NCBI RefSeq assembly: GCF_000813965.1
Contig: NZ_JWLI01000012.1
Span: 118,354-182,353 of the forward strand
DNA length: 64,000 bases
Reading direction: 5' to 3'
Origin: Leisingera sp. ANG-M7
GTDB lineage: Bacteria; Pseudomonadota; Alphaproteobacteria; Rhodobacterales; Rhodobacteraceae
In this document: piece after piece, positions 16,744-25,289 of the stretch
How positions within the stretch are numbered: the stretch's first letter is position 1
Layout of the letters: each line of letters starts with the position of its first letter
Translations under genes and position numbers: made by a program
Notes under the pieces: model-generated
What the model saw: only the letters and a program-made list of their open reading frames with translations
Databases searched by the model: none
Told to the model about the DNA's origin: nothing

Positions 16744-17247
16744 ATGCCTGAGGGCCGGACAGGGCAGGGATACAGCGGCGAAAGCCTGCTGTTTCTGACA
16801 GATGAGCAGCTGCGCCAGGGGATCGAGGCAATGTTTTTTGCCTACCGCGGCTTTACCGCCGATCCGGACCGGATTTTGGCCGAAATGTCCTATGGCCGGG
16901 CGCATCACCGCGCCATCCACTTCATCAACCGCTCGCCGGGCACCACGGTGAACAACCTCCTCAGCATCCTGGGCGTGACCAAACAGTCGCTGAACCGGGT
17001 GCTGCGCACGCTGATTGGCGACGGGCTGGTGATCTCCAAAGTGGGGGAGCTGGATAAGCGCGAACGCCACCTCTATCTGACCGATCAGGGCGCGGCGCTG
17101 GAGGCGACGCTGTCGGACGCCCAGCGTGCCCGGATGCGCGCCGCTTATAAGGACGCTGGCCCCGAAGCGGTGCAGGGCTTCAAGAAAGTGCTTGAGGCTA
17201 TGATGGACGCGGACATGCGCCGCGCCTACGCCAAGCTGCGGGACTGA
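16744..17247 (+). CDS. petP: MarR-family regulator PetP
   Basis: The 167-residue product is a MarR winged helix: helix F-I-N-R-S-P-G-T-T-V-N-N-L-L-S-I-L-G-V-T-K-Q-S at about 60-80 and the wing D-K-R-E-R-H-L-Y-L-T. The pairing of a MarR gene directly before an OmpR gene matches petP-petR of Rhodobacter, where the pair was found upstream of the cytochrome bc1 operon. Here they follow ilvE divergently and petABC is not in the window. Spacing to petR is 6 bp, so they form an operon. Confidence 0.85.
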   Translation: MPEGRTGQGYSGESLLFLTDEQLRQGIEAMFFAYRGFTADPDRILAEMSYGRAHHRAIHFINRSPGTTVNNLLSILGVTKQSLNRVLRTLIGDGLVISKVGELDKRERHLYLTDQGAALEATLSDAQRARMRAAYKDAGPEAVQGFKKVLEAMMDADMRRAYAKLRD

Positions 17248-17253
17248 TCAGGC

Positions 17254-17955
17254 ATGAGCACCCATGACGCCCACCTGCTGATCGTCGATGACGACGAACG
17301 CATCCGCGGCCTTTTGAAGAAATTCCTGATGCGCTCCGGCTTTCTGGTGACGGCCGCGCGCGACGCCGCCCATGCCCGCCGGGTGCTGGCGGGCCTCGAC
17401 TTCGACCTGATCGTGATGGATGTGATGATGCCGGGAGAGGACGGCGTGTCGCTGACCCGGTCCCTGCGCGAAACCATGACCACCCCGATCCTGCTGCTGA
17501 CCGCCAAGGGCGAGACCGAGGACCGGATCGCCGGGTTCGAGGCCGGGGCGGATGACTACCTCCCGAAACCCTTCGAGCCCAAAGAACTGCTGCTGCGCGT
17601 CAACGCGATCCTGCGGCGGATGCCGGACACGGTTGCACAGGAGGCCGCGCCCAAGGTGCTGCATCTGGGCGCCATCCGCTATGACATCGAACGCGGCGAG
17701 ATGTGGCAGGGCGATGAGCTGATCCGCCTGACCGGCACCGAAAGCCAGCTGATGAAGATCTTCTCCGCCCAGCCGGGGGAGCCGGTCTCCCGCACCAAGC
17801 TGGTCGAGGATCTGGGCCGAGACCGCGGCCAGGCGCAGGAACGCGCGGTGGACGTGCAGATCACCCGCCTGCGCCGCAAGATCGAGCCGAACCCGAAACA
17901 GCCCCAGTACCTGCAAACCGTGCGCGGCGCGGGATACATGCTGGCGCCGGACTAG
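17254..17955 (+). CDS. petR: OmpR-family response regulator PetR
   Basis: The 233-residue product has a receiver domain (acidic D-D-D at 12-14, phospho-acceptor Asp56 in V-M-D-V-M-M-P, Lys105 in P-K-P-F) and a C-terminal winged helix with D-V-Q-I-T-R-L-R-R-K-I-E and R-G-A-G-Y-M. No histidine kinase gene lies beside it; the partner is the MarR gene petP, as in Rhodobacter where petR is essential and linked to respiratory genes. The intergenic region downstream is filled with repeats. Confidence 0.9.
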   Translation: MSTHDAHLLIVDDDERIRGLLKKFLMRSGFLVTAARDAAHARRVLAGLDFDLIVMDVMMPGEDGVSLTRSLRETMTTPILLLTAKGETEDRIAGFEAGADDYLPKPFEPKELLLRVNAILRRMPDTVAQEAAPKVLHLGAIRYDIERGEMWQGDELIRLTGTESQLMKIFSAQPGEPVSRTKLVEDLGRDRGQAQERAVDVQITRLRRKIEPNPKQPQYLQTVRGAGYMLAPD

Positions 17956-17965
17956 AACCGTCCCG

Positions 17966-18084
17966 CCTCTTCTTCCGGCCGGAAATATCCCGGGGGTGAG
18001 GCCCGTCTTGGAAACCGTGCGGGGGACGGTTTCAGGGCAGAACGGGGCAGAGCCCCACTCCGCAGGGCCGGGGGCAGCGCCCCC
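17966..18084 (+). repeat. Intergenic repeat, 'AAAATATCCC' family, copy 2, with hairpins
   Basis: Starts CTCTTCTTCCGGCCGGAAAT, continues ATCCCGGGGGTGAGG and ends GGGGGCAGCGCCCCC. An inserted hairpin GAAACCGT-N7-ACGGTTTC (18011-18033) and GGGGC-AGA-GCCCC (18044-18056) make it longer than copy 1. It may terminate petR transcription. Confidence 0.55.
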
Positions 18085-18107
18085 ATTTCGTCCGGCCAAT
18101 TGGCATC

Positions 18108-18140
18108 CGGGGGTGCACAGGGGGTGTACGTCCGGTGCAC
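18108..18140 (+). repeat. Intergenic GGTGCAC/GGTGTAC repeat, copy 1
   Basis: Three near-identical heptads (GGTGCAC, GGTGTAC, GGTGCAC) separated by G-rich spacers. A related block is at 49661-49697. It lies between petR and the HDAC-like gene. Confidence 0.5.
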
Positions 18141-18226
18141 GCATGCCACCCCCCGGTTTTCCCTTGCAGCCAGACACCGCCCCCACCTAGTGTCGCGCCA
18201 GGACCCGCAGCCGGAGGAACGCGCCT

Positions 18227-19153
18227 ATGACCACCGCCCTGATCACCCACGCGGACTGCCTCAATCACGTCACACCTGAGGGCCACCCCGAACGGGTCGC
18301 ACGGCTGGAACACATCCTGCACGCGCTGGAGCCGCTGGACCTGAAGCGGGTGACAGCCCCGATGGCCGCCGAAGATGACATCCTCCGCATCCACCCCGCC
18401 TCCTACCTCTCGGACCTGCGCAAATCCTCCCCGGCAGAAGGCTGGGCGCAGATCGACGGCGACACCTTCCTGTCTCCCGGTTCGCTGGACGCAGCCTTCC
18501 GCTCGGCAGGCGCCGTGGTGCGCGGTGTCGACATGGTGCTGGGCGGCGAGGTGCAGAACGCCTTTGCCGCGGTGCGCCCGCCGGGGCATCACGCCGAAAC
18601 AGACACTGCAATGGGCTTTTGCCTGTTCGGCAATGCGGCGCTGGCGGTCAAGCACGCGCTCGATCACCACGGGCTCAGCCGTGTCGCGGTGGTGGATTTC
18701 GACGTGCATCACGGCAACGGCACCCAGGACCTGTTGTGGGATGAGCCGCGCGCACTGGTCATCACCAGCCAGCAGATGCCGCTCTGGCCCGGCTCCGGCC
18801 GCCCGGATGAAGACGGCGCTCACGGCCAGATCCTCAACATGCCGCTGCCGCCGGGTTCGGGCCGGGCAGAGATGCAGGCGGCCTATGAAACCCAGGCCTT
18901 CCCGCGCCTGCGCGCCTTCAAACCGGAGCTGATCATCATCTCGGCCGGTTTCGATGCTCATCAGGACGACCCGCTCGCCAGCCTCAACTGGGCCACCGCG
19001 GATTTCGCCTGGGTCACCGCCGAGCTGTGCAAACTTGCCAGTGAACTTTGCGGCGGCCGTATCGTCTCGACTTTGGAAGGCGGATATGATCTGAACGCGC
19101 TGTCCGCGGCTACCCGCGCGCATGTGGAAGAATTGATGAAGGCACCGGCATGA
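18227..19153 (+). CDS. Histone deacetylase-family amidohydrolase (acetylpolyamine-type)
   Basis: A 308-residue arginase/deacetylase-fold hydrolase. Visible features are H-P-E-R at 20-23, the catalytic His pair in P-P-G-H-H-A-E (His121-122), zinc ligands in D-F-D-V-H-H-G-N-G-T (Asp159, His161), and S-A-G-F-D-A-H-Q-D-D-P-L near 245. Bacterial members remove acetyl groups from polyamines or other amides; the actual substrate is not readable. The stop overlaps the xseB start (ATGA), placing it at the head of the xseB-ispA-dxs operon, a conserved order in Rhodobacteraceae. Confidence 0.9.
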   Translation: MTTALITHADCLNHVTPEGHPERVARLEHILHALEPLDLKRVTAPMAAEDDILRIHPASYLSDLRKSSPAEGWAQIDGDTFLSPGSLDAAFRSAGAVVRGVDMVLGGEVQNAFAAVRPPGHHAETDTAMGFCLFGNAALAVKHALDHHGLSRVAVVDFDVHHGNGTQDLLWDEPRALVITSQQMPLWPGSGRPDEDGAHGQILNMPLPPGSGRAEMQAAYETQAFPRLRAFKPELIIISAGFDAHQDDPLASLNWATADFAWVTAELCKLASELCGGRIVSTLEGGYDLNALSAATRAHVEELMKAPA

Positions 19154-19392
19154 CTGAGACCCCCGTAGACCAGATGAGCTTTGAACAGGCGATGCGCGAG
19201 CTGGAAGGCGTGGTGGACCAGCTGGAGCGCGGCGACGTGGCGCTGGATGCCTCGATTGCGCTCTATGAACGCGGCGCCGCGCTGAAGAAACGCTGCGAGG
19301 ACGAGCTGAAGCGCGCCGAAGAAAAAGTGGCCGCGATCACCCTGGACGCCAACGGCACCCCCAAGGGCACCCAGCCGCTGGACGCCGGCTGA
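19150..19392 (+). CDS. xseB: Exodeoxyribonuclease VII small subunit
   Basis: The 80-residue helical protein partners XseA to degrade single-stranded DNA. It has the core M-S-F-E-Q-A-M-R-E-L-E-G-V-V-D-Q-L-E-R-G-D-V-A-L, split here around residues 9-32, and the second helix S-I-A-L-Y-E-R-G-A-A-L-K-K-R-C, which is the family signature. Start overlaps the preceding stop by 4 bp; ispA follows after 3 bp. The xseB-ispA-dxs order is widespread in proteobacteria, which supports the call. Confidence 0.93.
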   Translation: MTETPVDQMSFEQAMRELEGVVDQLERGDVALDASIALYERGAALKKRCEDELKRAEEKVAAITLDANGTPKGTQPLDAG

Positions 19393-19395
19393 ACC

Positions 19396-20280
19396 ATGAC
19401 CGCCGCCGCAGACACCCAAACGCGCCCCTTTGCAGAGGCACGGAAAGACGCGCAAGACCTTGTTACCGCGCATATGGAGCTGCGGCTGGCGGGCAATGAC
19501 GCGCTGCACGCCGCGATGCGTTACGCCATCACCGGCGGCAAGATGCTGCGCGGCTTCCTGGTGCTGGAAAGCGCCCGCCTGCACGGCGTGCCGCAAGACG
19601 CAGCGATTGAGGCGGCGCTGGCAATCGAATGCATCCACGCCTACTCCCTGGTGCATGACGACCTGCCCTGCATGGACGACGACGACCTGCGCCGCGGCCA
19701 GCCTACGGTCCATAAGAAATGGGATGAGGCGATGGCGGTTTTGGCAGGCGATAGCCTGCAAACCTTTGCCTTTGAACTGCTGGCAAGCCCGAAGGTTGGC
19801 GCCCACGCGCTGACCCTGATCCGCGGCCTGGCACAGTCCTCTGGAAAGGACGGCATGGTCTCTGGCCAGATGCTGGACATCGCAGCGGAAAGTGCTGCTG
19901 AGCCGCTCAATCTCGAACAAATCACCAAACTGCAGAGCCGCAAGACCGGCTGCCTGATCGAATGGTCCGCCACCGCCGGCGCGGTGCTGGCCGGGGACGA
20001 CCCGGCACCGCTGCGGCAATACGCACGCGCCCTGGGCCTTGCTTTCCAGATTGCTGACGACATCTTGGATGTGGAAGGCGATGCCGCCAAGGTTGGCAAG
20101 GCGGTGCGCAAGGACGCAGATGCCGGAAAGGCGACCTTTGTCTCATTGCTGGGTCTGGCAGAGGCAAAAGCCCGCGCACAGTCGCTTTGCGAGGATGCCT
20201 GCGCCGCGCTGTCACCCTATGGTGATGACGCCGCAACCTTGAAGGAAGCCGCGCGTTTCGTTATTGCGCGCGACAGCTAA
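19396..20280 (+). CDS. ispA: Polyprenyl (farnesyl/geranylgeranyl) diphosphate synthase
   Basis: Chain-elongating prenyltransferase that builds FPP (or GGPP) from IPP and DMAPP. The 294 residues include G-G-K-M-L-R-G near 48-53, the first Asp motif D-D-L-P-C-M-D-D-D-D at 88-97, and the second Q-I-A-D-D-I-L-D-V-E-G-D near 217-228. The residues before the first Asp motif (A-Y-S-L-V-H) fit FPP synthases. It sits between xseB and dxs, supplying precursors for quinones, undecaprenyl phosphate and, where present, carotenoids. Confidence 0.93.
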   Translation: MTAAADTQTRPFAEARKDAQDLVTAHMELRLAGNDALHAAMRYAITGGKMLRGFLVLESARLHGVPQDAAIEAALAIECIHAYSLVHDDLPCMDDDDLRRGQPTVHKKWDEAMAVLAGDSLQTFAFELLASPKVGAHALTLIRGLAQSSGKDGMVSGQMLDIAAESAAEPLNLEQITKLQSRKTGCLIEWSATAGAVLAGDDPAPLRQYARALGLAFQIADDILDVEGDAAKVGKAVRKDADAGKATFVSLLGLAEAKARAQSLCEDACAALSPYGDDAATLKEAARFVIARDS

Positions 20281-20322
20281 CCCCGCGCCACGCCTCTGAA
20301 AGGCGCAGCCCAAGGAGACACC

Positions 20323-22251
20323 ATGCTCGACCGGCCTAAGACCCCGCTTCTGGACCAGATCACGCGCCCCGCGGATCTGAAGGGGCTGACGGATTCCCAG
20401 CTGGTGCAGGTGGCCCACGAGCTGCGGCAGGAAACCATTTCCGCGGTTTCCGTCACCGGCGGCCACTTGGGTGCAGGCCTCGGCGTGGTGGAGCTGACCA
20501 CCGCCCTGCACGCGGTATTCGACACCCCGCGCGACAAGGTGATCTGGGACGTCTCCCACCAGTGCTACCCGCACAAGATCCTGACCGGGCGCCGCGACCG
20601 CATCCGCACCCTGCGGATGAAGGACGGGCTCAGCGGTTTCACCAAACGCTCCGAGTCGCCTTATGACCCTTTCGGCGCCGCCCACAGCTCCACCTCGATC
20701 AGCGCAGCGCTTGGCTTTGCCGTGGCGCGCGACCTTGGCGGTGTGATCCCCGAAGGCAGCGGCGACGCCATCGCGGTGATCGGCGACGGGTCGATGTCAG
20801 CCGGCATGGCGTTTGAGGCGATGAACAACGCAGGCCATCTGGGCAAGCGGCTGTTCGTGATCCTGAACGACAATGAAATGTCGATCGCGCCGCCGGTCGG
20901 CGCGCTGTCCTCCTACCTGTCGCGCCTTTACGCGGGTGAGCCGTTCCAGGAGCTGAAGGCTGCCGCCAAGGGCGCCGTCTCTCTGCTGCCCGAACCCTTC
21001 CGCGAAGGTGCCAAACGCGCCAAGGACATGCTGAAAGGCATGGCCGTCGGCGGCACGATGTTCGAGGCGCTCGGATTCTCCTACCTCGGCCCCATTGACG
21101 GCCACGACATGGACCAGCTGCTGCCGGTCCTGCGCACGGTCAAAGCCCGCGCCACCGGCCCGATCCTGATCCATGTCCTGACCAAGAAGGGCAAGGGCTA
21201 CGCCCCGGCTGAGGCCGCCCGCGACAAGGGCCACGCCACTGCCAAGTTCGACATGGTGACCGGCGAGCAGAAGAAGGCGCCCTCCAACGCGCCCTCCTAC
21301 ACGTCTGTCTTCGGCAATGAACTGGTGAAACTGGCCGCCAAGGACGACAAGATCTGCGCCATCACTGCAGCAATGCCCGATGGCACCGGTCTCAGCCTGA
21401 TGGCCGAACGCTACCCCTCGCGCTGCTTCGACGTCGGCATTGCCGAGCAGCACGGCGTCACCTTTGCAGCGGCGCTAGCGGCCGGCGGCATGAAGCCGTT
21501 TTGCGCGATGTATTCCACCTTCCTGCAGCGCGGCTATGACCAGGTGGTGCACGACGTGGCGATCCAGCGCCTGCCGGTGCGCTTTGCCATCGACCGCGCC
21601 GGACTGGTAGGGGCCGACGGGGCCACTCACGCTGGCTCTTTCGACATTGGCTTCATGGCCAACCTGCCCGGCATGGTGGTGATGGCCGCCGCTGACGAGG
21701 CAGAGCTGGTCCATATGGTCGCCACCGCCGCTGCCCATGACGACGGCCCCATCGCCTTCCGCTACCCGCGCGGCGAGGGCGAAGGCGTCGAGATGCCCGA
21801 TACCCCGGAGGTACTGGAGATCGGCAAGGGCCGGATGATCCAAGCGGGCAAGCGCGTCGCTCTACTATCTTTCGGCACCCGCCTGGGCGAGGTCCGCAAA
21901 GCCGCCGAGGCGCTCTCTGCCAAGGGCATCACCCCGACCATTGCCGACGCCCGCTTTGCCAAGCCGCTGGACCGTGATTTGATCCTGCAGCTGGCCGCGG
22001 ACCACGAGGCGCTGATCACCATCGAGGAAGGCGCAGTGGGCGGCTTCGGCTCCCATGTGGCGCAGCTCCTGGCCGAGGAGGGCGTGTTCGACAGCGGCCT
22101 CAAGTACCGCTCGATGGTGCTGCCCGACACCTTCATCGACCAGGCCAGCCCGGCGGATATGTATGAGGTAGCCGCAATGAACGCGCCGCAGATCGAGTCC
22201 AAGGTGCTGGACGTTCTGGGCGTGGCGACGATAGGCGAGAAGCGTGCGTAA
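20323..22251 (+). CDS. dxs: 1-deoxy-D-xylulose-5-phosphate synthase
   Basis: TPP-dependent enzyme joining pyruvate and glyceraldehyde 3-phosphate, the first step of the MEP isoprenoid pathway. The 642-residue product has H-Q-C-Y-P-H-K, the TPP/Mg motif [16 protein letters not shown], the DXS/transketolase central D-V-G-I-A-E-Q-H, and the [15 protein letters not shown] segment. An AAGGAG precedes the ATG. It ends 8 bp into a small open frame start, but that start is not the real one of the next gene. Confidence 0.97.
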   Translation: MLDRPKTPLLDQITRPADLKGLTDSQLVQVAHELRQETISAVSVTGGHLGAGLGVVELTTALHAVFDTPRDKVIWDVSHQCYPHKILTGRRDRIRTLRMKDGLSGFTKRSESPYDPFGAAHSSTSISAALGFAVARDLGGVIPEGSGDAIAVIGDGSMSAGMAFEAMNNAGHLGKRLFVILNDNEMSIAPPVGALSSYLSRLYAGEPFQELKAAAKGAVSLLPEPFREGAKRAKDMLKGMAVGGTMFEALGFSYLGPIDGHDMDQLLPVLRTVKARATGPILIHVLTKKGKGYAPAEAARDKGHATAKFDMVTGEQKKAPSNAPSYTSVFGNELVKLAAKDDKICAITAAMPDGTGLSLMAERYPSRCFDVGIAEQHGVTFAAALAAGGMKPFCAMYSTFLQRGYDQVVHDVAIQRLPVRFAIDRAGLVGADGATHAGSFDIGFMANLPGMVVMAAADEAELVHMVATAAAHDDGPIAFRYPRGEGEGVEMPDTPEVLEIGKGRMIQAGKRVALLSFGTRLGEVRKAAEALSAKGITPTIADARFAKPLDRDLILQLAADHEALITIEEGAVGGFGSHVAQLLAEEGVFDSGLKYRSMVLPDTFIDQASPADMYEVAAMNAPQIESKVLDVLGVATIGEKRA

Positions 22252-22324
22252 GATTGGCCGCGAAGAGAATCGCGATCATGCAGTCACTCTTCCCGCCTCA
22301 TTTAAACCGGAACGCTCCCGGATC

Positions 22325-22579
22325 ATGTATATCGAAGACAAATCCGAAGGGCTGGATGGGCCCGCCAGGATCGGCCGCGTCTATTTTTCGAAATCAGGCA
22401 AATCGCTTTATTACCAGGGCAGGGTTTTCAAGAGCCTCAAGGGTTCAGGCTTCAAGGCAAACTACTTTGATGTGGATAGCGGGAAGCACTTCTGGATTTC
22501 CGGCCCGCGCAAAGACCAGAATGACAGGCTGTACGGCGGCTTCCGGGACGCGGTCATCGACGAAGATGTCCAGGACTAA
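22325..22579 (+). CDS. Small conserved protein following dxs, function unknown
   Basis: An 84-residue basic protein starting MYIEDKSEGLDGPARIGRVY, with S-K-S-G-K-S-L-Y-Y-Q-G-R and a late Y-F-D-V-D-S-G-K-H-F-W-I-S-G-P-R-K-D. It has no signal peptide, membrane helix or cysteine. Homologues occur in many bacteria and some records may carry the name of dxs, which I suspect is carried over from the upstream neighbour (recollection, not checked); the protein has none of the DXS domains. The ATG at 22325 is favoured by the clean start of the conserved part; a longer frame starts inside dxs. It is probably cotranscribed with dxs. Confidence 0.7.
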   Translation: MYIEDKSEGLDGPARIGRVYFSKSGKSLYYQGRVFKSLKGSGFKANYFDVDSGKHFWISGPRKDQNDRLYGGFRDAVIDEDVQD

Positions 22580-22648
22580 TACGCCAAGCTGATGCAATCA
22601 GGCTGACAGAACCGAAATGTAGGTTTGCGCTGAAAGCACTCAAGGAAT

Positions 22649-23518
22649 TCACACCCCCGGCGGCTCAGCCGGCGGCACAAAGCTCTCCATATCCTCCGCC
22701 TCCAGCACCGCCCGCAGACCCTCGCGGTAAGTGGGATAGAGCAGCTCCACTCCCAGTTCCTCCTGGATCAGGCGGTTCCTGACCCGCTTGTTCTCGCCAT
22801 AAAAGCTGCGTGCCATCGGGGTCATGCCGGCCTCTTCAAACGGCACCTCAGCAGGCATTGGCAAGCCCAAGAGTTCCGCGGCATGGCCCAGTACATCCTG
22901 CGGTGGGGCCGGGTCGTTGTCGCAGACGTTATAGATGGCGCCCGGACGCGGCTGTGCGATGGAGGCCGCCAGCACCTGGGCGATGTCGTCCACATGGATA
23001 CGCGAAAACACCTGCCCTGGCTTGATGATCCGCCGCGCCTTGCCCGCCATCAGCTTGGCAAAGGGGCCGCGGCCGGGGCCGTAGATGCCGGCCAGCCGGA
23101 AAATGTGAAGCGGCAGGCCGGGGATGGCCTGCCATTGCGCCTCCGCCAGGGCGCGCCAGTCGCCACGCTGGCTGGAGGGTGTCACCGGTGTATTCTCATC
23201 CACCCAGGCGCCATCGTGGTGGCCGTAGACGGCTGTGGTCGACAGATAGCCGACCCACTCCAGATCAGGCGCGGCGGCAATCCGGTCACCCAAGGCCGCC
23301 AGAACCGGATCCCCATCCGCATTAGGCCCGATCGAGTTCAGGATATGTGTCACCCCGTCCAGCGGAACGTCCTGCCCGGGCCAAGTGATCATCTCAACAC
23401 CATCGGCCGCCGCCAACTCACGCGAGGTGCCGATGACCCGCCAGCCCTGCGCCAGCAGACGCGGGGCAAGCGCCCTGGCGGTATAGCCAAATCCAAGACA
23501 AAGCAGCGTTTTTCTCAT
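22649..23518 (-). CDS. YeeZ-like NAD(P)-dependent epimerase/dehydratase-family protein
   Basis: A 289-residue extended-SDR protein. The nucleotide loop is C-L-G-F-G-Y-T-A-R-A-L near residues 7-17, followed by an A-V-Y-G-H-H-D segment and R-L-A-G-I-Y-G-P-G-R-G, typical of the YeeZ/'SDR family NAD(P)-binding' group. The usual Y-x3-K is not clear: the region reads V-Y-G-H-H-D, so it may not be a classical epimerase. Substrate unknown. Its start is 73 bp from the divergent methyltransferase gene. Confidence 0.8.
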   Translation of the reverse strand: MRKTLLCLGFGYTARALAPRLLAQGWRVIGTSRELAAADGVEMITWPGQDVPLDGVTHILNSIGPNADGDPVLAALGDRIAAAPDLEWVGYLSTTAVYGHHDGAWVDENTPVTPSSQRGDWRALAEAQWQAIPGLPLHIFRLAGIYGPGRGPFAKLMAGKARRIIKPGQVFSRIHVDDIAQVLAASIAQPRPGAIYNVCDNDPAPPQDVLGHAAELLGLPMPAEVPFEEAGMTPMARSFYGENKRVRNRLIQEELGVELLYPTYREGLRAVLEAEDMESFVPPAEPPGV

Positions 23519-23591
23519 GCCTCCTAGATGCGTTGGCCGCAGCCGGGGTGCAAGGGTTGATTCGAATCCTTCGCGCGGCTTTGATGGCCCG

Positions 23592-24227
23592 ATGAAAAAG
23601 CAGACACCCGGATTGGCCGATGCCTATGAACTGAGCACGCCTGAGGATTCGCGGCGGCTTTATGCGGACTGGGCCAGCACCTACGATCAGGATTTCGCCG
23701 CCGGGCAGGACTACCTGCTGCCCGGACTGACGGCCAAGGCTTTTGCCGCCGCCGGGGGATCGAGTCCGGTGCTGGACGCGGGCGCAGGCACCGGCCTCTG
23801 CGGCGCTGCGCTGCGGGCGCTTGGGGTTGAACCTGTCGACGCCACCGACATCAGCGCTGCCATGCTGGCCGAGGCGCTGCGCAAGGACGCCTACCGAGAC
23901 GTGATCGAGGCCGACCTGATGGAAGGCATTCCGGTTCCGCGCGGTTCTTACCGCGGGGTGGTGTCTTCGGGCACTTTTACCCACGGCCACCTGGGCCCCG
24001 AAGTGCTGCCCGCCCTGCTGCGCGTGGCCGCTCCCGGTGCCTGGTTTGCACTGTCAGTGAATGCCAGGTTCTACGAAAAGGCAGGGTTTGCCGAAGCCTT
24101 TGACCGGCTGCTCAGCGGTCAATGGATCAAGAGCCTCACCCTGCCGGAGCTGCGCATCTATGGCCCGCGCGCCACCGGGCCGCATAAGGATGACACCGCC
24201 CTCATTGCTCTGTTCCAGAAGGCGTAG
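23592..24227 (+). CDS. Class I SAM-dependent methyltransferase
   Basis: The 211-residue product has the SAM loop V-L-D-A-G-A-G-T-G-L-C-G near 60-71, then D-A-T-D-I-S-A-A-M-L (acidic ribose contact) and G-V-V-S-S-G-T-F-T-H-G-H near 110-120. The fold matches UbiE/Tam-like small-molecule methyltransferases (Methyltransf_11). The start at 23592 (MKKQTPG) begins the conserved part; a 75-bp upstream extension is open but unlikely. The substrate cannot be told. It converges on the carnitine-type operon. Confidence 0.82.
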   Translation: MKKQTPGLADAYELSTPEDSRRLYADWASTYDQDFAAGQDYLLPGLTAKAFAAAGGSSPVLDAGAGTGLCGAALRALGVEPVDATDISAAMLAEALRKDAYRDVIEADLMEGIPVPRGSYRGVVSSGTFTHGHLGPEVLPALLRVAAPGAWFALSVNARFYEKAGFAEAFDRLLSGQWIKSLTLPELRIYGPRATGPHKDDTALIALFQKA

Positions 24228-24329
24228 CACTGTTCCGCTTTCGCCGTGTCAAGGGAGGCGCAGCCTCCGCGCGGCACGCGCGGCTTGTCCTTGAGGCGGC
24301 GATGGCCGGTCATACAATGGGCCTGGCTT

Positions 24330-24355
24330 CTTGAGGAGCAGACCTGCTCCTCAAG
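24330..24355. repeat. Perfect 12-bp inverted repeat in convergent gap
   Basis: CTTGAGGAGCAG-AC-CTGCTCCTCAAG is perfect over 12 bp on each side. It sits between the methyltransferase stop and the caiD-side terminator. It may end the methyltransferase transcript, but no T-run follows. Confidence 0.55.
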
Positions 24356-24364
24356 AGCGTCCCC

Positions 24365-24395
24365 GCAAAAAAGTAACGCCGCGCGAAGCGCGGCG
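24365..24395 (-). terminator. Intrinsic terminator of the caiD operon
   Basis: CGCCGCGC-GAA-GCGCGGCG forms an 8-bp stem with a tri-loop; on the minus strand it is followed by TTACTTTTTT. It lies about 60 bp after the caiD stop. Confidence 0.85.
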
Positions 24396-24453
24396 CCGGG
24401 CCCAACTGTGCAGGGGCGTCTTCAGATTCCCCGCAGCAGGCGGGAGAATTACG

Positions 24454-25239
24454 TTACCGCCCCTTCCAGACCGGATCGCGTTTTTCGGCAAAGGCGCGGG
24501 CGCCTTCCAGGTTGTCCTCGGAGCCGTAAAGCACATCCACCGTCTTGAGCTGGCGCTGCGTGATGCGGTTCATCGCATCCTGGAATTTGCTGTCCTCGGC
24601 GTCGCGCACGATCTCCTTGATCGCCGCGTAGACAAGCGGCGGGCCGGAGGCGAGCAGCCTTGCCAGCTCCCAGGCACGGTCCATCAGCTGATCCGCTGCC
24701 ACGATCTCATTCACCAGACCCCAGCGGTTGGCCTCTTCAGCGTCAAACCAGCGCCCGGTGAGCAAAAGCTCCATGGCGATGTGATAGGGGATGCGTTTGG
24801 GCAGCTTTACGCTGGCGGCATCCGCCACCGTGCCGGAGCGGATCTCCGGCAGCGCAAAACTGGCGTGATCGGCAGCGATGATCATATCCGCCGACAGCGC
24901 CAGCTCCAGCCCGCCGCCGCAGGCGATGCCGTTCACCGCAGCGATCACCGGCTTGTTCAGATCGCGCAGCTCCTGAAGTCCGCCAAAACCGCCGACACCA
25001 TAATCGCCATCCACCGCATCGCCGTCCGCCGCCGCCTTCAGGTCCCAGCCGGGGCAGAAAAATTTCTCCCCGCCGCCGGTCAGGATTGCCACCCGCAGCT
25101 CCGGGTCGTCGCGAAAATCACGGAAGACCTCGCCCATGACCCGGCTGGTGGCCAGATCTATGGCGTTGGCCTTGGGCCGGTCCAGTGTCACTTCCAAAAT
25201 GGCGCCGTCGCGGCGGGTTTTTACGGGGCTTTCACTCAT
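24454..25239 (-). CDS. caiD: Carnitinyl-CoA dehydratase/enoyl-CoA hydratase (CaiD-like)
   Basis: A crotonase-family hydratase of 261 residues, the same length as E. coli CaiD and matching it (from memory) at both ends: it starts MSES and ends F-A-E-K-R-D-P-V-W-K-G-R. The oxyanion-hole segments are C-P-G-W-D-L-K-A-A-A near 65 and G-I-A-C-G-G-G-L-E-L-A-L-S-A-D. CaiD interconverts crotonobetainyl-CoA and L-carnitinyl-CoA. Start 25239 has a GGAGGAG at a good distance. It is the last gene of the operon, ending at a strong terminator. Confidence 0.87.
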   Translation of the reverse strand: MSESPVKTRRDGAILEVTLDRPKANAIDLATSRVMGEVFRDFRDDPELRVAILTGGGEKFFCPGWDLKAAADGDAVDGDYGVGGFGGLQELRDLNKPVIAAVNGIACGGGLELALSADMIIAADHASFALPEIRSGTVADAASVKLPKRIPYHIAMELLLTGRWFDAEEANRWGLVNEIVAADQLMDRAWELARLLASGPPLVYAAIKEIVRDAEDSKFQDAMNRITQRQLKTVDVLYGSEDNLEGARAFAEKRDPVWKGR

Positions 25240-25289
25240 GTTGTCTCCTCCTGGCATTGGGCATGCCGTTCTGTTTCATGGCCGCAGCG

